64,000 nucleotides of DNA from Ezakiella peruensis (GCF_900215725.1 NZ_LT962469.1:845365-909364), one strand, 5' to 3'. Shown: positions 28,090 to 36,797, counted from the stretch's first letter. Notes: generated by a model not told the origin, from the letters alone. Program-made: numbers and translations.

Positions 28090-28118
28090 ATTATAACATA
28101 TAAAAATAAACTTTACAA
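28090..28118 (-). promoter_or_regulatory. tRNA-Pro promoter
   Basis: Minus strand TTGTAA, 17-base spacer, TATAAT at 28095-28090 preceded by TGT (extended -10 TGTTATAAT). The -10 ends 15 bases before the mature 5' end. Confidence 0.85.
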
Positions 28119-28131
28119 TATAAGTCTTTAA

Positions 28132-28160
28132 TTGTAAAATATCGCTTACTGTGATAAAAT
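28132..28160 (+). promoter_or_regulatory. tmcAL promoter
   Basis: TTGTAA, 17-base spacer, TAAAAT with TGA directly upstream (extended -10), 17 bases before the tmcAL ATG; divergent from the tRNA promoter. Confidence 0.65.
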
Positions 28161-28176
28161 TTTCTAGAGGTAGATT

Positions 28177-29244
28177 ATGAGAATTGGAATTATTGCTGAA
28201 TATAATCCCTTTCATAAGGGCCATTTGCATTTGATAAATACAGTTAAAGAAAAAAATAATGTCATTATATCTATAATGAGTGGTGATTATGTAGTGCGCG
28301 GAGAATTTGCAATTACAGATAAGTTTTCGCGTGCTTTTAATGCTTACAATAATGGTGTCGATGCTGTTTTTGAATTAGCGGCTATTTTCTCCTTGCAAAA
28401 CGGTCAGACATTTAGCCGCAACTCCATTCGCCATCTAATGGCTATTGACATAGATGCACTTGCCTTTGGAGCTGAAAATCCTGATCTAGATTTTTTATAT
28501 TATCTAGCTGATATTGTATCTTCAATTGATAATGACATTGCCAATAAAAAAATAATCCTCAAGGACATCTCTTATAGCAATTATATAAAAGATTTAGTCC
28601 TTAAGGAAACTGGCAAAACTATTGGCAGCAATGATATGCTAGCCACTGAATATATAAAAGAATTGAAAAGATTAAATGCACCAATAAAAATAATTCCAAT
28701 ACAGAGAATTGTAAGCCCATACAACCACAATGAGGATAGCGACTACTCTGCCTCTTCTATTAGACAAAATATGAAAAAATCTGGAAATTACCTTTCAAAT
28801 GAATGTTTGCTTTCATCATGTAAGTCTATTGGCATATCCAGGTCTATTAATACCGAAGGCCTAGATGAATCAAATAAAAATCGAATTTATGATTCCATAT
28901 TTTATGCTGAAAGCTTTGAGGATATAATCGAAAACTCAGCCCACAAGACTCTAAGTAGATCGAGGATTAGAAGGGCCCTTTTAAAAGCTATACTTGGAAT
29001 TACAAGTGAAATGCAAGAAAAATTTGCTGACACCACATTGATTAAGCCTTTAGCTATTTCAAAATCATCAGATATTTTAAATTCTATCGATAAATCTATT
29101 CTCTACACCCAATACAAAGATGTTGTTAGATTGAATTTATTAAGTCGAGACTTGTATATTTTAAATGAAAGTCACAGTGAGTTTTATCACTCACTATCAG
29201 ACCACAAGCAGTTACTCGATAGAAGTCAGTCTCCCTTTATCTAG
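28177..29244 (+). CDS. tmcAL: tRNA(Met) cytidine acetate ligase
   Basis: Forms N4-acetylcytidine at the wobble base of elongator tRNA-Met, activating acetate with ATP. Nucleotidyltransferase fold: GIIAEYNPFHKGHLHLI (HxGH-type motif, residues 4-20), MSGDYVVRGEFAI, FELAAIFSLQNGQTFS, and the RIVSPYNHNEDSDYSASSIR (ISSSxxR-like) motif near residue 190. At 355 aa it is somewhat shorter than the ~400-aa family norm at the C-terminus. Its 3' end overlaps the convergent rluD gene by 33 bases, with no terminator between them. Confidence 0.92.
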   Translation: MRIGIIAEYNPFHKGHLHLINTVKEKNNVIISIMSGDYVVRGEFAITDKFSRAFNAYNNGVDAVFELAAIFSLQNGQTFSRNSIRHLMAIDIDALAFGAENPDLDFLYYLADIVSSIDNDIANKKIILKDISYSNYIKDLVLKETGKTIGSNDMLATEYIKELKRLNAPIKIIPIQRIVSPYNHNEDSDYSASSIRQNMKKSGNYLSNECLLSSCKSIGISRSINTEGLDESNKNRIYDSIFYAESFEDIIENSAHKTLSRSRIRRALLKAILGITSEMQEKFADTTLIKPLAISKSSDILNSIDKSILYTQYKDVVRLNLLSRDLYILNESHSEFYHSLSDHKQLLDRSQSPFI

Positions 29245-30120
29245 GCCTGCCTTTGCCAATATAGAATTAAAATCTTCTGGCAAATCAACATAAATATCCA
29301 TCCGCTTACCCGTAATTGGATGATTAAAAGCTAAATGATAAGCATGAAGCATTTGTCTTCGTGCTATTATTTTTTCTTTTTTTAAGCCGTATAGTTTATC
29401 CCCGACTATCGGTAGATTATGATGGCTAAGGTGGACACGTATTTGATGGGTCCGCCCTGTTTCTATTTTAACTTTTAATAGAGCAAAATCTTCATTTTTA
29501 TCAATTATATCTACATGTGATACGGCAGTCCTGCCTCCCTCTACAACTGCCATTTTTGTAGGATTATTGCCCCTGGCAATTGGATCTTCAATAGTAAGCT
29601 GATCGAACTTTGGACAGCCATTTACTATTGCCAAATATTCTTTTGTAATAAACCTTGATCTAAATGCGTCTTGAAGCTTTTGGTGGACAAGGTTATTCTT
29701 TGCAATGATAAGGGCGCCAGATGTATCTGCATCAAGCCTGTGAACAATTCCTGGCCTATCATCTCCATTTAAATCACTTAAATCACAGCCATAATATAAT
29801 AGCCAGTTGACAACGCTATCCCCCTTATAAGACTTCGCCCCGTGGCTTGCTATAAAAGCTGGTTTGTCTATAACAAGTATATCCTCATCCTCATATAGAA
29901 TTTTAATATTTAAATTTTTCGGTTGATTGTAATCTATATCGGGTTTAATGGTAATAACATCACCCTCGGCAAGCTTATAGCTTGCTTTTGTTTTTTTATC
30001 ATTTATTAAAACCCGCTCTTCCTTTATTGCGTTTGAAAACTCTGACCTGGTCTCAAAACCAAAAGATTTAAAAAAAATGTCAAGCCTATCATCGCTTGAC
30101 ATAAAAATAGTCATTTTCAT
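29212..30120 (-). CDS. RluA/RluD-family rRNA pseudouridine synthase
   Basis: Isomerises uridines in large-subunit rRNA. N-terminal S4-like RNA-binding domain (about 5-65: SSDDRLDIFFKS...ERVLINDKK), then the catalytic domain with HRLDADTSG (the Asp is the nucleophile), EYLAIVNG and ETGRTHQIRVHLSH. The frame extends to 30180, but I chose ATG 30120: it overlaps the lspA stop as ATGA and follows AGGGG, giving 302 aa, the family length. lspA-rluD adjacency is frequent in bacteria. Last gene of the der operon. Which uridines are modified is not decidable here. Confidence 0.93.
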   Translation of the reverse strand: MKMTIFMSSDDRLDIFFKSFGFETRSEFSNAIKEERVLINDKKTKASYKLAEGDVITIKPDIDYNQPKNLNIKILYEDEDILVIDKPAFIASHGAKSYKGDSVVNWLLYYGCDLSDLNGDDRPGIVHRLDADTSGALIIAKNNLVHQKLQDAFRSRFITKEYLAIVNGCPKFDQLTIEDPIARGNNPTKMAVVEGGRTAVSHVDIIDKNEDFALLKVKIETGRTHQIRVHLSHHNLPIVGDKLYGLKKEKIIARRQMLHAYHLAFNHPITGKRMDIYVDLPEDFNSILAKAGLDKGRLTSIE

Positions 30121-30566
30121 TTCTTGTCCCCTAAAATAACAATTATAATAAATAATACAGCCGAAATCGAAATATAACAATCTGCAAGGTTAAATACCGG
30201 AAAATCATAAACATTAAAGAGCCTAACCGAAATAAAATCTATTACATAAGCATTCAAGAGCCTGTCTATAAAGTTTCCAACTGCCCCACTAAAAAATAGA
30301 GTAAGGGCGATTTTTTCTAGGATATTAAACTCAAGCCTGTGATTTATAACATAGGCAGAAAAAACCACCAAAACTGCTGCGGTTAGCACTATAAAAAAAG
30401 TCTGCTTACCAGCTAGCATACCAAAGGCTGCCCCTGAATTTTCTACATAGGTTAACTTTAGCCAATTAAAAATGTTTATTGAATTCTCTAGCAAATTATT
30501 TGCAGCTAGGTGCTTGGTATATTGGTCAGCTGCTATTAAAATTAAAGTTATAAAAACATATATCAA
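30117..30566 (-). CDS. lspA: Lipoprotein signal peptidase (signal peptidase II)
   Basis: Aspartic membrane protease that cleaves prolipoproteins before the lipidated Cys. 149 aa with four TM helices. The catalytic region is intact: LTYVENSGAAFGML, GNFIDRLLNAYVIDFI (first Asp) and FPVFNLADCYI (second Asp). Overlaps both neighbours by 4 bases. The two potD lipoproteins at 46.7-48.8 kb would be substrates. Confidence 0.97.
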   Translation of the reverse strand: MIYVFITLILIAADQYTKHLAANNLLENSINIFNWLKLTYVENSGAAFGMLAGKQTFFIVLTAAVLVVFSAYVINHRLEFNILEKIALTLFFSGAVGNFIDRLLNAYVIDFISVRLFNVYDFPVFNLADCYISISAVLFIIIVILGDKK

Positions 30567-31327
30567 ATCAATCTCTCCACTTTTAATCTTAAATTACCCT
30601 TTTGTGTAGTACCCGTGACTTCTTTAATTTTCACCCGCCCAAAAGACCTGAGCGATATTAATGAATCCTCTTTAACCTCAGATGCTGGCTTGTCAACAAT
30701 CCTATAATTTAACTTTAACAAACCATTTTCAATCTTGCCTTGGGCCTCGCTTCTAGATATATTGTATACTTTACTAACAACTGCATCCAACCTCAAAGAA
30801 GGTACAATAACGCTTACTTCCTTATAAGAATCCTTTATAATGGATGGAGCTTTGTCAACTGTGTAAGGAATTATACCATGGCGGCGAACATCTCTAAATT
30901 CTGTTAGCAAAAACGACTCTACAGACTTGTTTACAACTATATAGACCTTATCTCCAACAAGAATGTCGCCCAAAGTTCTTCTTTCAATTCCAAATGAAAG
31001 AAGTTTCCCTAAAACATCACTATGTTTAATATCATCATAAGGATTGTCGAAACAAATAATGCTTATAAAATCCTTTGCGTCTAAATCCATATACCATGGA
31101 TAAAAGACTAGATATTTATTTTCTGCATTATCCATTCCACCAAAAAATATTGCTTTAAGGTCATCATACTTTTGAGCAATTGATATAGACATTTCTTGCC
31201 AAAATGGGTCAAGAAAATCTACAGGCTCAGCCCTAAAATTATTTAAAGCAATTAAAGCTTTCTCCTCTATTCTGGAGTATTTTATTTTTTCATCGTCATT
31301 GTATAAAAACGATAATTCATCTACCAA
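30563..31327 (-). CDS. ylmH: YlmH-like S4-domain RNA-binding protein
   Basis: Cytoplasmic RNA-binding protein of the YlmH family; B. subtilis YlmH associates with the large ribosomal subunit. 254 aa. An N-terminal alpha/beta region includes PVDFLDPFWQEM and IERRTLGDILVGD, and a C-terminal S4 domain runs from about residue 178 (VPSLRLDAVVSKVYNISRSEAQGKIE). The frame begins at TTG 31327, 7 bases inside the sepF end; no better start is visible. The sepF-ylmH-lspA order fits the division-cluster tail of Firmicutes. Confidence 0.9.
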   Translation of the reverse strand: MVDELSFLYNDDEKIKYSRIEEKALIALNNFRAEPVDFLDPFWQEMSISIAQKYDDLKAIFFGGMDNAENKYLVFYPWYMDLDAKDFISIICFDNPYDDIKHSDVLGKLLSFGIERRTLGDILVGDKVYIVVNKSVESFLLTEFRDVRRHGIIPYTVDKAPSIIKDSYKEVSVIVPSLRLDAVVSKVYNISRSEAQGKIENGLLKLNYRIVDKPASEVKEDSLISLRSFGRVKIKEVTGTTQKGNLRLKVERLI

Positions 31328-31773
31328 GTATAAAGACCGCTTTCTACCAATTCTTCTTTGATGCCTTCAATGCCTACTCCCTTTGGAGCTAGGATAAAGA
31401 TATCTCTTGTAACCTTTTGAATCTTACCTTCAATAGCATAAATTCCACCATTAATAAAGTCAAACACTTGCCTTTTAATTTCTGGTTCAAGGTTTTCAAA
31501 ATTAACAACCACTGCATCATTATTGATTAGTTTATCTATAATCTTTGGTGCATCTTCGTACTTTAGAGGGTCTTGAACTTGGATTTTAAAAGTTGATGCC
31601 CTTGATGTCAAAGGTGCTGGACGACTGCTTTCGCTAACGGTAACCTTTGGTGAGTACTTAGCTTTTGCTGGCTCAGGGGTATATTCAACCTCATCTTCAA
31701 ATTCTTCTTCATACAAGTCTTGCTCTTCGTCTGGAGCAACTAAAAAATTTTTCATCTTATCTAAAAATGACAT
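31321..31773 (-). CDS. sepF: Cell division protein SepF
   Basis: FtsZ-binding protein that aligns FtsZ polymers and anchors them to the membrane. 150 aa in the usual order: an N-terminal amphipathic helix (MSFLDKMKNFLV), an acidic linker (about 14-50) and the C-terminal domain (from about 62) with VVVNFENLEPEIKRQVFDFI and GKIQKVTRDIFILAPKGV. ATG 31773 has AGGAGG. ftsZ itself is not in the window. Confidence 0.97.
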   Translation of the reverse strand: MSFLDKMKNFLVAPDEEQDLYEEEFEDEVEYTPEPAKAKYSPKVTVSESSRPAPLTSRASTFKIQVQDPLKYEDAPKIIDKLINNDAVVVNFENLEPEIKRQVFDFINGGIYAIEGKIQKVTRDIFILAPKGVGIEGIKEELVESGLYTW

Positions 31774-31787
31774 AATTTCCTCCTCTA

Positions 31788-32468
31788 TTATCTATGTCCA
31801 AAAATTGCACTTCCGACACGAACCATATTTGCACCTTGTTCAATAGCAAGTTTAAAATCTGAGCTCATACCCATAGAAAGTATTTTAGGACATACATTAC
31901 TTATATTATAGCATTTTAATCCTTCAAATGCTAGTCTCATATTAGAAAATACTTCAATTAATTCATCTTTATTAGAGTCTAATGGTGCTACACACATTAA
32001 TCCTAAAACTCTTACATTTTTACAATTAGAAACTTCTTTGCAAAAATCTTCCAGATCATCAAAATGTACGCCAGCCCTATTTTTATCATCGGTCAAATTA
32101 ATTTGAATCAAACAGTCTTGAATCTTATCTATTTTTTCAGCTTCATTTTGTATCTTCTTTAATAAACTCATCCTGTCCAAGGATTGAATAAGATTAACCC
32201 GATTGATTATATACTTGACCTTGTTTGATTGCAATTGCCCTATCATGTGTATATTTATATTTTCAGGTATATGGTCAATCTTGGTCATAAGCTCTTGGAC
32301 TCGATTTTCTCCAATATTTACTACACCAGATTCTATTGCCTCATCTATCATATCCAGACCATGAGTTTTGGTCACAGCAACTAAAGTTATATCTTCAAAA
32401 GTCCTGCCAGATTTTTCTGCAGCAATTTTGATTTTTTGATTTACCATATCCAAATTTTCTTTTATCAT
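31788..32468 (-). CDS. YggS/YlmE-type PLP homeostasis protein
   Basis: Alanine-racemase-fold protein that binds pyridoxal phosphate and helps keep vitamin B6 and amino-acid pools balanced. Motifs: TLVAVTKTHGLD (PLP lysine), NIGENRVQEL, HMIGQLQSNKV and LSMGMSSDFKLAIEQGANMVRVGSAIFG. The open frame begins at a TTG at 32480, but ATG 32468 follows GAGGTGG with good spacing and gives the normal 226 aa. It lies directly upstream of sepF, as ylmE does in B. subtilis. Confidence 0.95.
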   Translation of the reverse strand: MIKENLDMVNQKIKIAAEKSGRTFEDITLVAVTKTHGLDMIDEAIESGVVNIGENRVQELMTKIDHIPENINIHMIGQLQSNKVKYIINRVNLIQSLDRMSLLKKIQNEAEKIDKIQDCLIQINLTDDKNRAGVHFDDLEDFCKEVSNCKNVRVLGLMCVAPLDSNKDELIEVFSNMRLAFEGLKCYNISNVCPKILSMGMSSDFKLAIEQGANMVRVGSAIFGHR

Positions 32469-32476
32469 TATCCACC

Positions 32477-33640
32477 TCAATAAATCGTATCAATTCTATT
32501 TAAATTCGGATTTAGAATTATTTCCTCATAAAAAACTATGGTTCGCTCTGAATTATCTTCGTTGCCAATTTCTGCTCTTGCATTACCTCTAGATATAAAA
32601 GTAAAATCCTGTTGAGACTTATAAATATCAACTGGTCTGAACCTAATTATTCCATTTTCATCTTTAACAACAACTCCCTGCTTTCCATTGTACTCAACTA
32701 TGGCTTGTGTTGGAATTCTAAAAGCTGGCACAGAGTTAAAGACAACAGATAATTTCCCCCTTCTAATACTATATATATCTTCTATGTGATTATCGACCAA
32801 GAAACCAACCAATCCATCTTTATCATAGTTAGCGGGAATCAAAACCCTTGCACTTAAAAAGCTATTGTGGTCATCAATGGATATATTTATGCGTCTTCCG
32901 TTGAGATCCACCAATTCCTGGCTGTTTGGAAAATGAACTATAAATAAAACTCTAAAATTATCAACTATTTTGAAATCTTTTTGGTTAATATCCAAATTTG
33001 GTCTGCTAAGCACATCTACGAATTCTTCATATTTGATATTCTCAAAATCATCAATCTTAAGATATTCATATCCATCCATATCATAGCTAATAATACCAGC
33101 AGGATTCCATACCTCAGCTGAGCTTAAAGAGTTTAATTTTACTCTTAAATTCTCGATTTCTTCATCTATCTTGCTGGCATTTGTCAGATTGCCATCTTTT
33201 AAAACTTTATATCCAAAGCTATTGACCAGTTTTTTCAAACTATTGTAATCTTCACTAATGATAGCTTGCCTTAAATTTTTATCTATATCAGTAATCTCAC
33301 TTGTAAACATTGCCTTAGTATCTTCTAGCTCAGATAACTTTTTACTTATCTCGTAATACTCTTCGTTTTCTGCTATACCAGCCTTTATAATTCCACGTCT
33401 TAGCCTTGTTCCCTCTTCATAGTTTGCCGAACCAGTTATTTTAGATGAAGAAAATACTGTCTCATCTTTTATAGCCAAAAAATCTCCACTAATAGAATCA
33501 TAGTATGTTGTTTCAACTGGCAAATAAAATGTCGAGGAATTTGCCTTAAGCATCGGCTGGACTGAATAGAATAAAATGCCTGTGTAGATTACAAGGAGCA
33601 TTACTACTAAAAAGGGAGAATATTTCTTTTCTTTCTTCAA
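32477..33640 (-). CDS. HlyD-like membrane-anchored protein of the division cluster
   Basis: 387 aa: one N-terminal TM segment (about residues 8-28, PFLVVMLLVIYTGILFYSV), then an extracytoplasmic part with a beta segment, a charged helical hairpin (about 95-175), and further beta structure ending PTQAIVEYNGKQGVVV. This matches the HlyD/membrane-fusion-like proteins that sit between gpsA and yggS/sepF in many Clostridia; their function is not established. No transporter gene adjoins it. It overlaps gpsA by 4 bases. Confidence 0.7.
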   Translation of the reverse strand: MKKEKKYSPFLVVMLLVIYTGILFYSVQPMLKANSSTFYLPVETTYYDSISGDFLAIKDETVFSSSKITGSANYEEGTRLRRGIIKAGIAENEEYYEISKKLSELEDTKAMFTSEITDIDKNLRQAIISEDYNSLKKLVNSFGYKVLKDGNLTNASKIDEEIENLRVKLNSLSSAEVWNPAGIISYDMDGYEYLKIDDFENIKYEEFVDVLSRPNLDINQKDFKIVDNFRVLFIVHFPNSQELVDLNGRRINISIDDHNSFLSARVLIPANYDKDGLVGFLVDNHIEDIYSIRRGKLSVVFNSVPAFRIPTQAIVEYNGKQGVVVKDENGIIRFRPVDIYKSQQDFTFISRGNARAEIGNEDNSERTIVFYEEIILNPNLNRIDTIY

Positions 33641-34644
33641 ATTTCCATCATCTCCATAAACTCATGTTTCCTAGGTCTATTCATTAGCTCGTGAATAGCT
33701 ATATCAATTCCCTTGTCTTCATATAAAACTTCATATATAACCTTACAAATCGGCATGTTTACACCCATCTTCTCACTTAGCAGATGAACAGCCTTGGCAG
33801 TGTTTACACCCTCAACTGTTTCACCAATCTCTTCTTGTAATTTATTTATAGGCACACCTTTGCCAATCAATAAACCCGCCCTAAAGTTTCTAGAGTGAAT
33901 TGAGTTTGCAGTTACAATTAAGTCGCCCATACCAGCTAAGCCCATAAAGGTAAGCGGATTGCAGCCTAAGCTCTTGCCTAGCTTTGACATTTCAAACAAG
34001 CCCCTGGTTATCAAAGCAGCCTTGGCATTATCGCCTTGGTCAAGTCCAGTTAGGACACCAGCTCCAATGGCAATTACGTTTTTAATTGCCCCTGCTACTT
34101 CAACGCCCAAGACATCCTTGTGGATATAAACCCTAAAATATTCGGTCATAAAAGAGTCTTGTACAAATTTGGCAACCTCTTCATCTTTTGATGCACAGGC
34201 AACTGTAGTTATCATTCTCTTGGAAACTTCTTCAGCATGGCTTGGTCCAGATATAACAGCGTAAGAAAAATTCCCTAATACATCCTCTACAATTTCAGAA
34301 GCCGTTTGCAGTCTTTCAAAGTGAATTCCCTTGCTGGCATCTACAATAATTTCATCGCCCTTTAAATATGGCTTTATTTCTTCCAAAACTTCAACAATTT
34401 GTTGCAAAGGAGTAGCTAGGACAATAATCACACTTCCATCAATAGCCTCTGATATAGAATTTGTAAGCTTTATTTCCTTTGGAAAAACAAAGTCCTTTAA
34501 ATATTTATTGCTCTTGCCATTTTCTTTTATATAATCAATTTGTTTCTTATCGCGAAAATATATGCTTACATCGTGCTTATTATCATTTAACACATTGGCT
34601 AAACTAACTCCCCAACTTCCGCCACCTATTACGCAAACTCTCAT
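33637..34644 (-). CDS. gpsA: Glycerol-3-phosphate dehydrogenase [NAD(P)+]
   Basis: Reduces dihydroxyacetone phosphate to sn-glycerol-3-P, the phospholipid backbone. 335 aa. Rossmann motif VIGGGSWGVSLANVL at the N-terminus, SGPSHAEEV, and the catalytic region GAIKNVIAIGAGVLTGL with the conserved Lys; LAGMGDLIVT and SRNFRAG follow. Overlaps plsY and the HlyD-like gene by 4 bases each, so its product G3P passes to the enzyme encoded just upstream (PlsY). Confidence 0.98.
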   Translation of the reverse strand: MRVCVIGGGSWGVSLANVLNDNKHDVSIYFRDKKQIDYIKENGKSNKYLKDFVFPKEIKLTNSISEAIDGSVIIVLATPLQQIVEVLEEIKPYLKGDEIIVDASKGIHFERLQTASEIVEDVLGNFSYAVISGPSHAEEVSKRMITTVACASKDEEVAKFVQDSFMTEYFRVYIHKDVLGVEVAGAIKNVIAIGAGVLTGLDQGDNAKAALITRGLFEMSKLGKSLGCNPLTFMGLAGMGDLIVTANSIHSRNFRAGLLIGKGVPINKLQEEIGETVEGVNTAKAVHLLSEKMGVNMPICKVIYEVLYEDKGIDIAIHELMNRPRKHEFMEMMEI

Positions 34645-35234
34645 AATCTTTTCCCCTTACGAATAGAATTTTCTTTACCATTTATAAGTCTAATAATATT
34701 GTCCTTGTGACGAATTATAACCATTAATACAGATATACCCGCAATGAATAGTTCAATGCCTTTAAGCTTCAGGGCAACCATGGCTACATAGAAAAATAAA
34801 TATGCCATAAGAGCCATACTGCCAACTGAAACATAACCAGTTGCTATAGCAAAGACTACAAATACAACAAATCCCATTAAAATAGAAGCTGGACTCATGG
34901 CAGAAAAGCCTCCGGCGGTTGTAGCAACTCCCTTACCGCCCTTAAATTTTAAAAATATAGGGAAAATATGCCCTAAAGCAGTACAAAATACTGCTATAAT
35001 AGGAAGCCCAATATTAAAATGACTAGATAAAAATGCTGCCAAAAAACCTTTGCCATAATCCAAAAGAAAGGCAAAAAAACCAATGGGTCTACCATAGTTT
35101 CTCATAACATTAGTTGCACCAGCATTTTTACTTCCCTTATCCCTTACATCTTCATTTTTAAAGATCTTTACAAGGACGTAGGAAAAACTAATTGAGCCAA
35201 GTAAATAGCAAAATAAATAAAATAAATATTTCAT
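34641..35234 (-). CDS. plsY: Acyl-phosphate:glycerol-3-phosphate acyltransferase
   Basis: Integral membrane enzyme making lysophosphatidic acid from acyl-phosphate and G3P. 197 aa with about five TM segments. Family motifs: GSISFSYVL, SKNAGATNVMR and FLKFKGGKGVATTAGG. Overlaps the der stop by 1 base (TAATG) and gpsA by 4. plsX is not in the window. Confidence 0.97.
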   Translation of the reverse strand: MKYLFYLFCYLLGSISFSYVLVKIFKNEDVRDKGSKNAGATNVMRNYGRPIGFFAFLLDYGKGFLAAFLSSHFNIGLPIIAVFCTALGHIFPIFLKFKGGKGVATTAGGFSAMSPASILMGFVVFVVFAIATGYVSVGSMALMAYLFFYVAMVALKLKGIELFIAGISVLMVIIRHKDNIIRLINGKENSIRKGKRL

Positions 35235-36550
35235 TATTCGCCCCTATTCTTATAAACAAACACCAAAGGTACTCCTTCAAAATCAAATGAATTCCTTATT
35301 GTGTTTTCTAAATACCTAGTGTAAGAAAAGTGAGTTAATTTTGTATCATTTACATAAATACAAAATACAGGTGGTGCAACTGATACCTGAGCAGCATAAA
35401 AAACTTTTAACCTCCTACCCTTATCTTGAGGTGGGTTATTTAAAAGCACAGCTTCGCTAATAATTTCATTTAAAACACCAGTTGGCACCCTCTTGTTATA
35501 GTTCTCATAAACTTTGATTATTGTATCAATCAAAACATCAACCCTCTGTCCAGTAAGAGCAGAAATAAAGACAATCGGTGCAAATTGAACATAAGATAGG
35601 TCATTCTTAATATCTGCAACATATTGCCTTTGAGTCAGAGAATCTTTTTCAATTGAGTCCCATTTATTAACAGCAATCACTACTGCCTTGTTATTTTCAT
35701 AAGCGTAGCCCATTATCTTTGTGTCTTGTTCTGTAATGCCTTCATTTGCATCAATTACAAGCACACAAACATCACACTCATCAACAGCTGATAGTGTTCT
35801 AATAACAGAGAATCTTTCAATTTTTTCTGTAATTTTTCCGCGCTTTCTAAGGCCAGCAGTATCGACTAATCTAAATTCCCTATCCCTTAAAGTAACATAA
35901 GTGTCAATAGAATCTCTAGTTGTTCCTGGAATATTGGTTACGATCGCCCTCTTTTCACCAAGTATATAATTTAATAGAGAACTCTTTCCAACATTAGGCT
36001 TACCAATAAAAGCTACTTTTATTTCATCGTTCCTATCTGGAGTAACAATTTCTTCTGGGAAAAAGCTGACGACTTCATCCAATAAGTCGCCAATTCCTGT
36101 TCCATGCTCTGCACTTATAGGAACCATTTTTTCTATACCAAATTCATAAAAATCATACAGATTAGCCTCTGCATCTTTGGCATCAATCTTATTAACAGCT
36201 AAAACAATATTGGAATTGAATTTTCTAAGCATGTTAAGAATTGATCTATCAGTTGGCGTAATGCCCGACTTACCATCTACAATAAAAATGACACATGAAC
36301 TCGATTTAATAGCAACTTCTGCCTGCTCGTAAATATCATTCATAAAATTATCTTCGCTCTTTGCGTCAAGACCACCAGTATCAACTAGCAAGAAAGGCTT
36401 ATTAAGCCACTCGGCCTTACGATAAAGCCTATCCCTAGTAACACCTGGCGTATCTTCTGTAATAGAAGATCTTGATTTTGTTATTCTATTAAAAAGTGTG
36501 GACTTACCAACATTTGGCCTCCCCACTATTGTAACTATCTCTCTTCTCAT
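35234..36550 (-). CDS. der: GTPase Der (EngA)
   Basis: Essential double GTPase for 50S subunit assembly. 438 aa: first G domain (GRPNVGKSTLFN, DTGGL, NKID), second G domain (GKPNVGKSSLLN, DTAGLRKR, NKWD) and the C-terminal KH-like domain (PTGVLNEIISEAV onward). First gene of the nine-gene operon ending with rluD; every junction from here to rluD is an overlap or a gap under 20 bases. An extended -10 (TGTTATAAT, 36575-36567) precedes it. Confidence 0.98.
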   Translation of the reverse strand: MRREIVTIVGRPNVGKSTLFNRITKSRSSITEDTPGVTRDRLYRKAEWLNKPFLLVDTGGLDAKSEDNFMNDIYEQAEVAIKSSSCVIFIVDGKSGITPTDRSILNMLRKFNSNIVLAVNKIDAKDAEANLYDFYEFGIEKMVPISAEHGTGIGDLLDEVVSFFPEEIVTPDRNDEIKVAFIGKPNVGKSSLLNYILGEKRAIVTNIPGTTRDSIDTYVTLRDREFRLVDTAGLRKRGKITEKIERFSVIRTLSAVDECDVCVLVIDANEGITEQDTKIMGYAYENNKAVVIAVNKWDSIEKDSLTQRQYVADIKNDLSYVQFAPIVFISALTGQRVDVLIDTIIKVYENYNKRVPTGVLNEIISEAVLLNNPPQDKGRRLKVFYAAQVSVAPPVFCIYVNDTKLTHFSYTRYLENTIRNSFDFEGVPLVFVYKNRGE

Positions 36551-36566
36551 AGACCCTCCTAAGAAT

Positions 36567-36575
36567 ATTATAACA
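36567..36575 (-). promoter_or_regulatory. Extended -10 of the der operon
   Basis: TGTTATAAT on the minus strand, 17 bases before the der ATG, followed by an AGGAGGG ribosome site; no convincing -35. The same nine bases occur upstream of tRNA-Pro, of the PfkB-like gene and of the radical SAM gene. Confidence 0.55.
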
Positions 36576-36647
36576 TATTATTTTAAATATTTCATTCTAT
36601 TTGCCTTGTCATTTATCTTTATTATTAAATTCTAATATAATAAATAA

Positions 36648-36678
36648 AAAAGATCCCGATTTAAAATCGAGATCTTTT
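36648..36678 (-). terminator. Intrinsic terminator downstream of nifJ
   Basis: Stem AAAAGATCCCGAT/ATCGAGATCTTTT (one mismatch) followed on the minus strand by TTTTTTATTTATT. It lies about 125 bases past the nifJ stop; the hairpin repeats lie between the two. Confidence 0.85.
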
Positions 36679-36693
36679 GATTAAACTTAGTCT

Positions 36694-36797
36694 GTGTGCG
36701 TAAACTTCTAAAGTTTTGACTTAATCAGTGTGCGTAAACTATTAAATAGTTTTGACCTTGTCAGTGCGCGTAAACTTTTAAAGTTTTGACTTAAGTT
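36694..36797 (-). repeat. Three tandem 34-36-bp hairpin repeats in the nifJ 3' region
   Basis: Plus-strand unit starts: 36694, 36728 and 36764 (periods 34 and 36). Each unit reads GTGYGCGTAAAC, then a small hairpin, then GTTTTGAC plus TTAATCA-like sequence. Hairpin arms are AAACTT/AAGTTT in units 1 and 3 and AAACTAT/ATAGTTT in unit 2. The unit-2 base changes are compensatory, and its 2 extra bases equal one added base pair. They lie between the nifJ stop and its terminator, so they would be transcribed as the 3' untranslated region of nifJ mRNA. Function unknown. Confidence 0.85.

Noticed and set aside
36694-36797. Tandem repeats as a CRISPR array or a type III toxin-antitoxin RNA
   Set aside because: Units are contiguous with no unique spacers and no cas genes, so not CRISPR. 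The repeat size fits type III antitoxins, but the neighbours are nifJ and der, with no ToxN-like gene adjoining.
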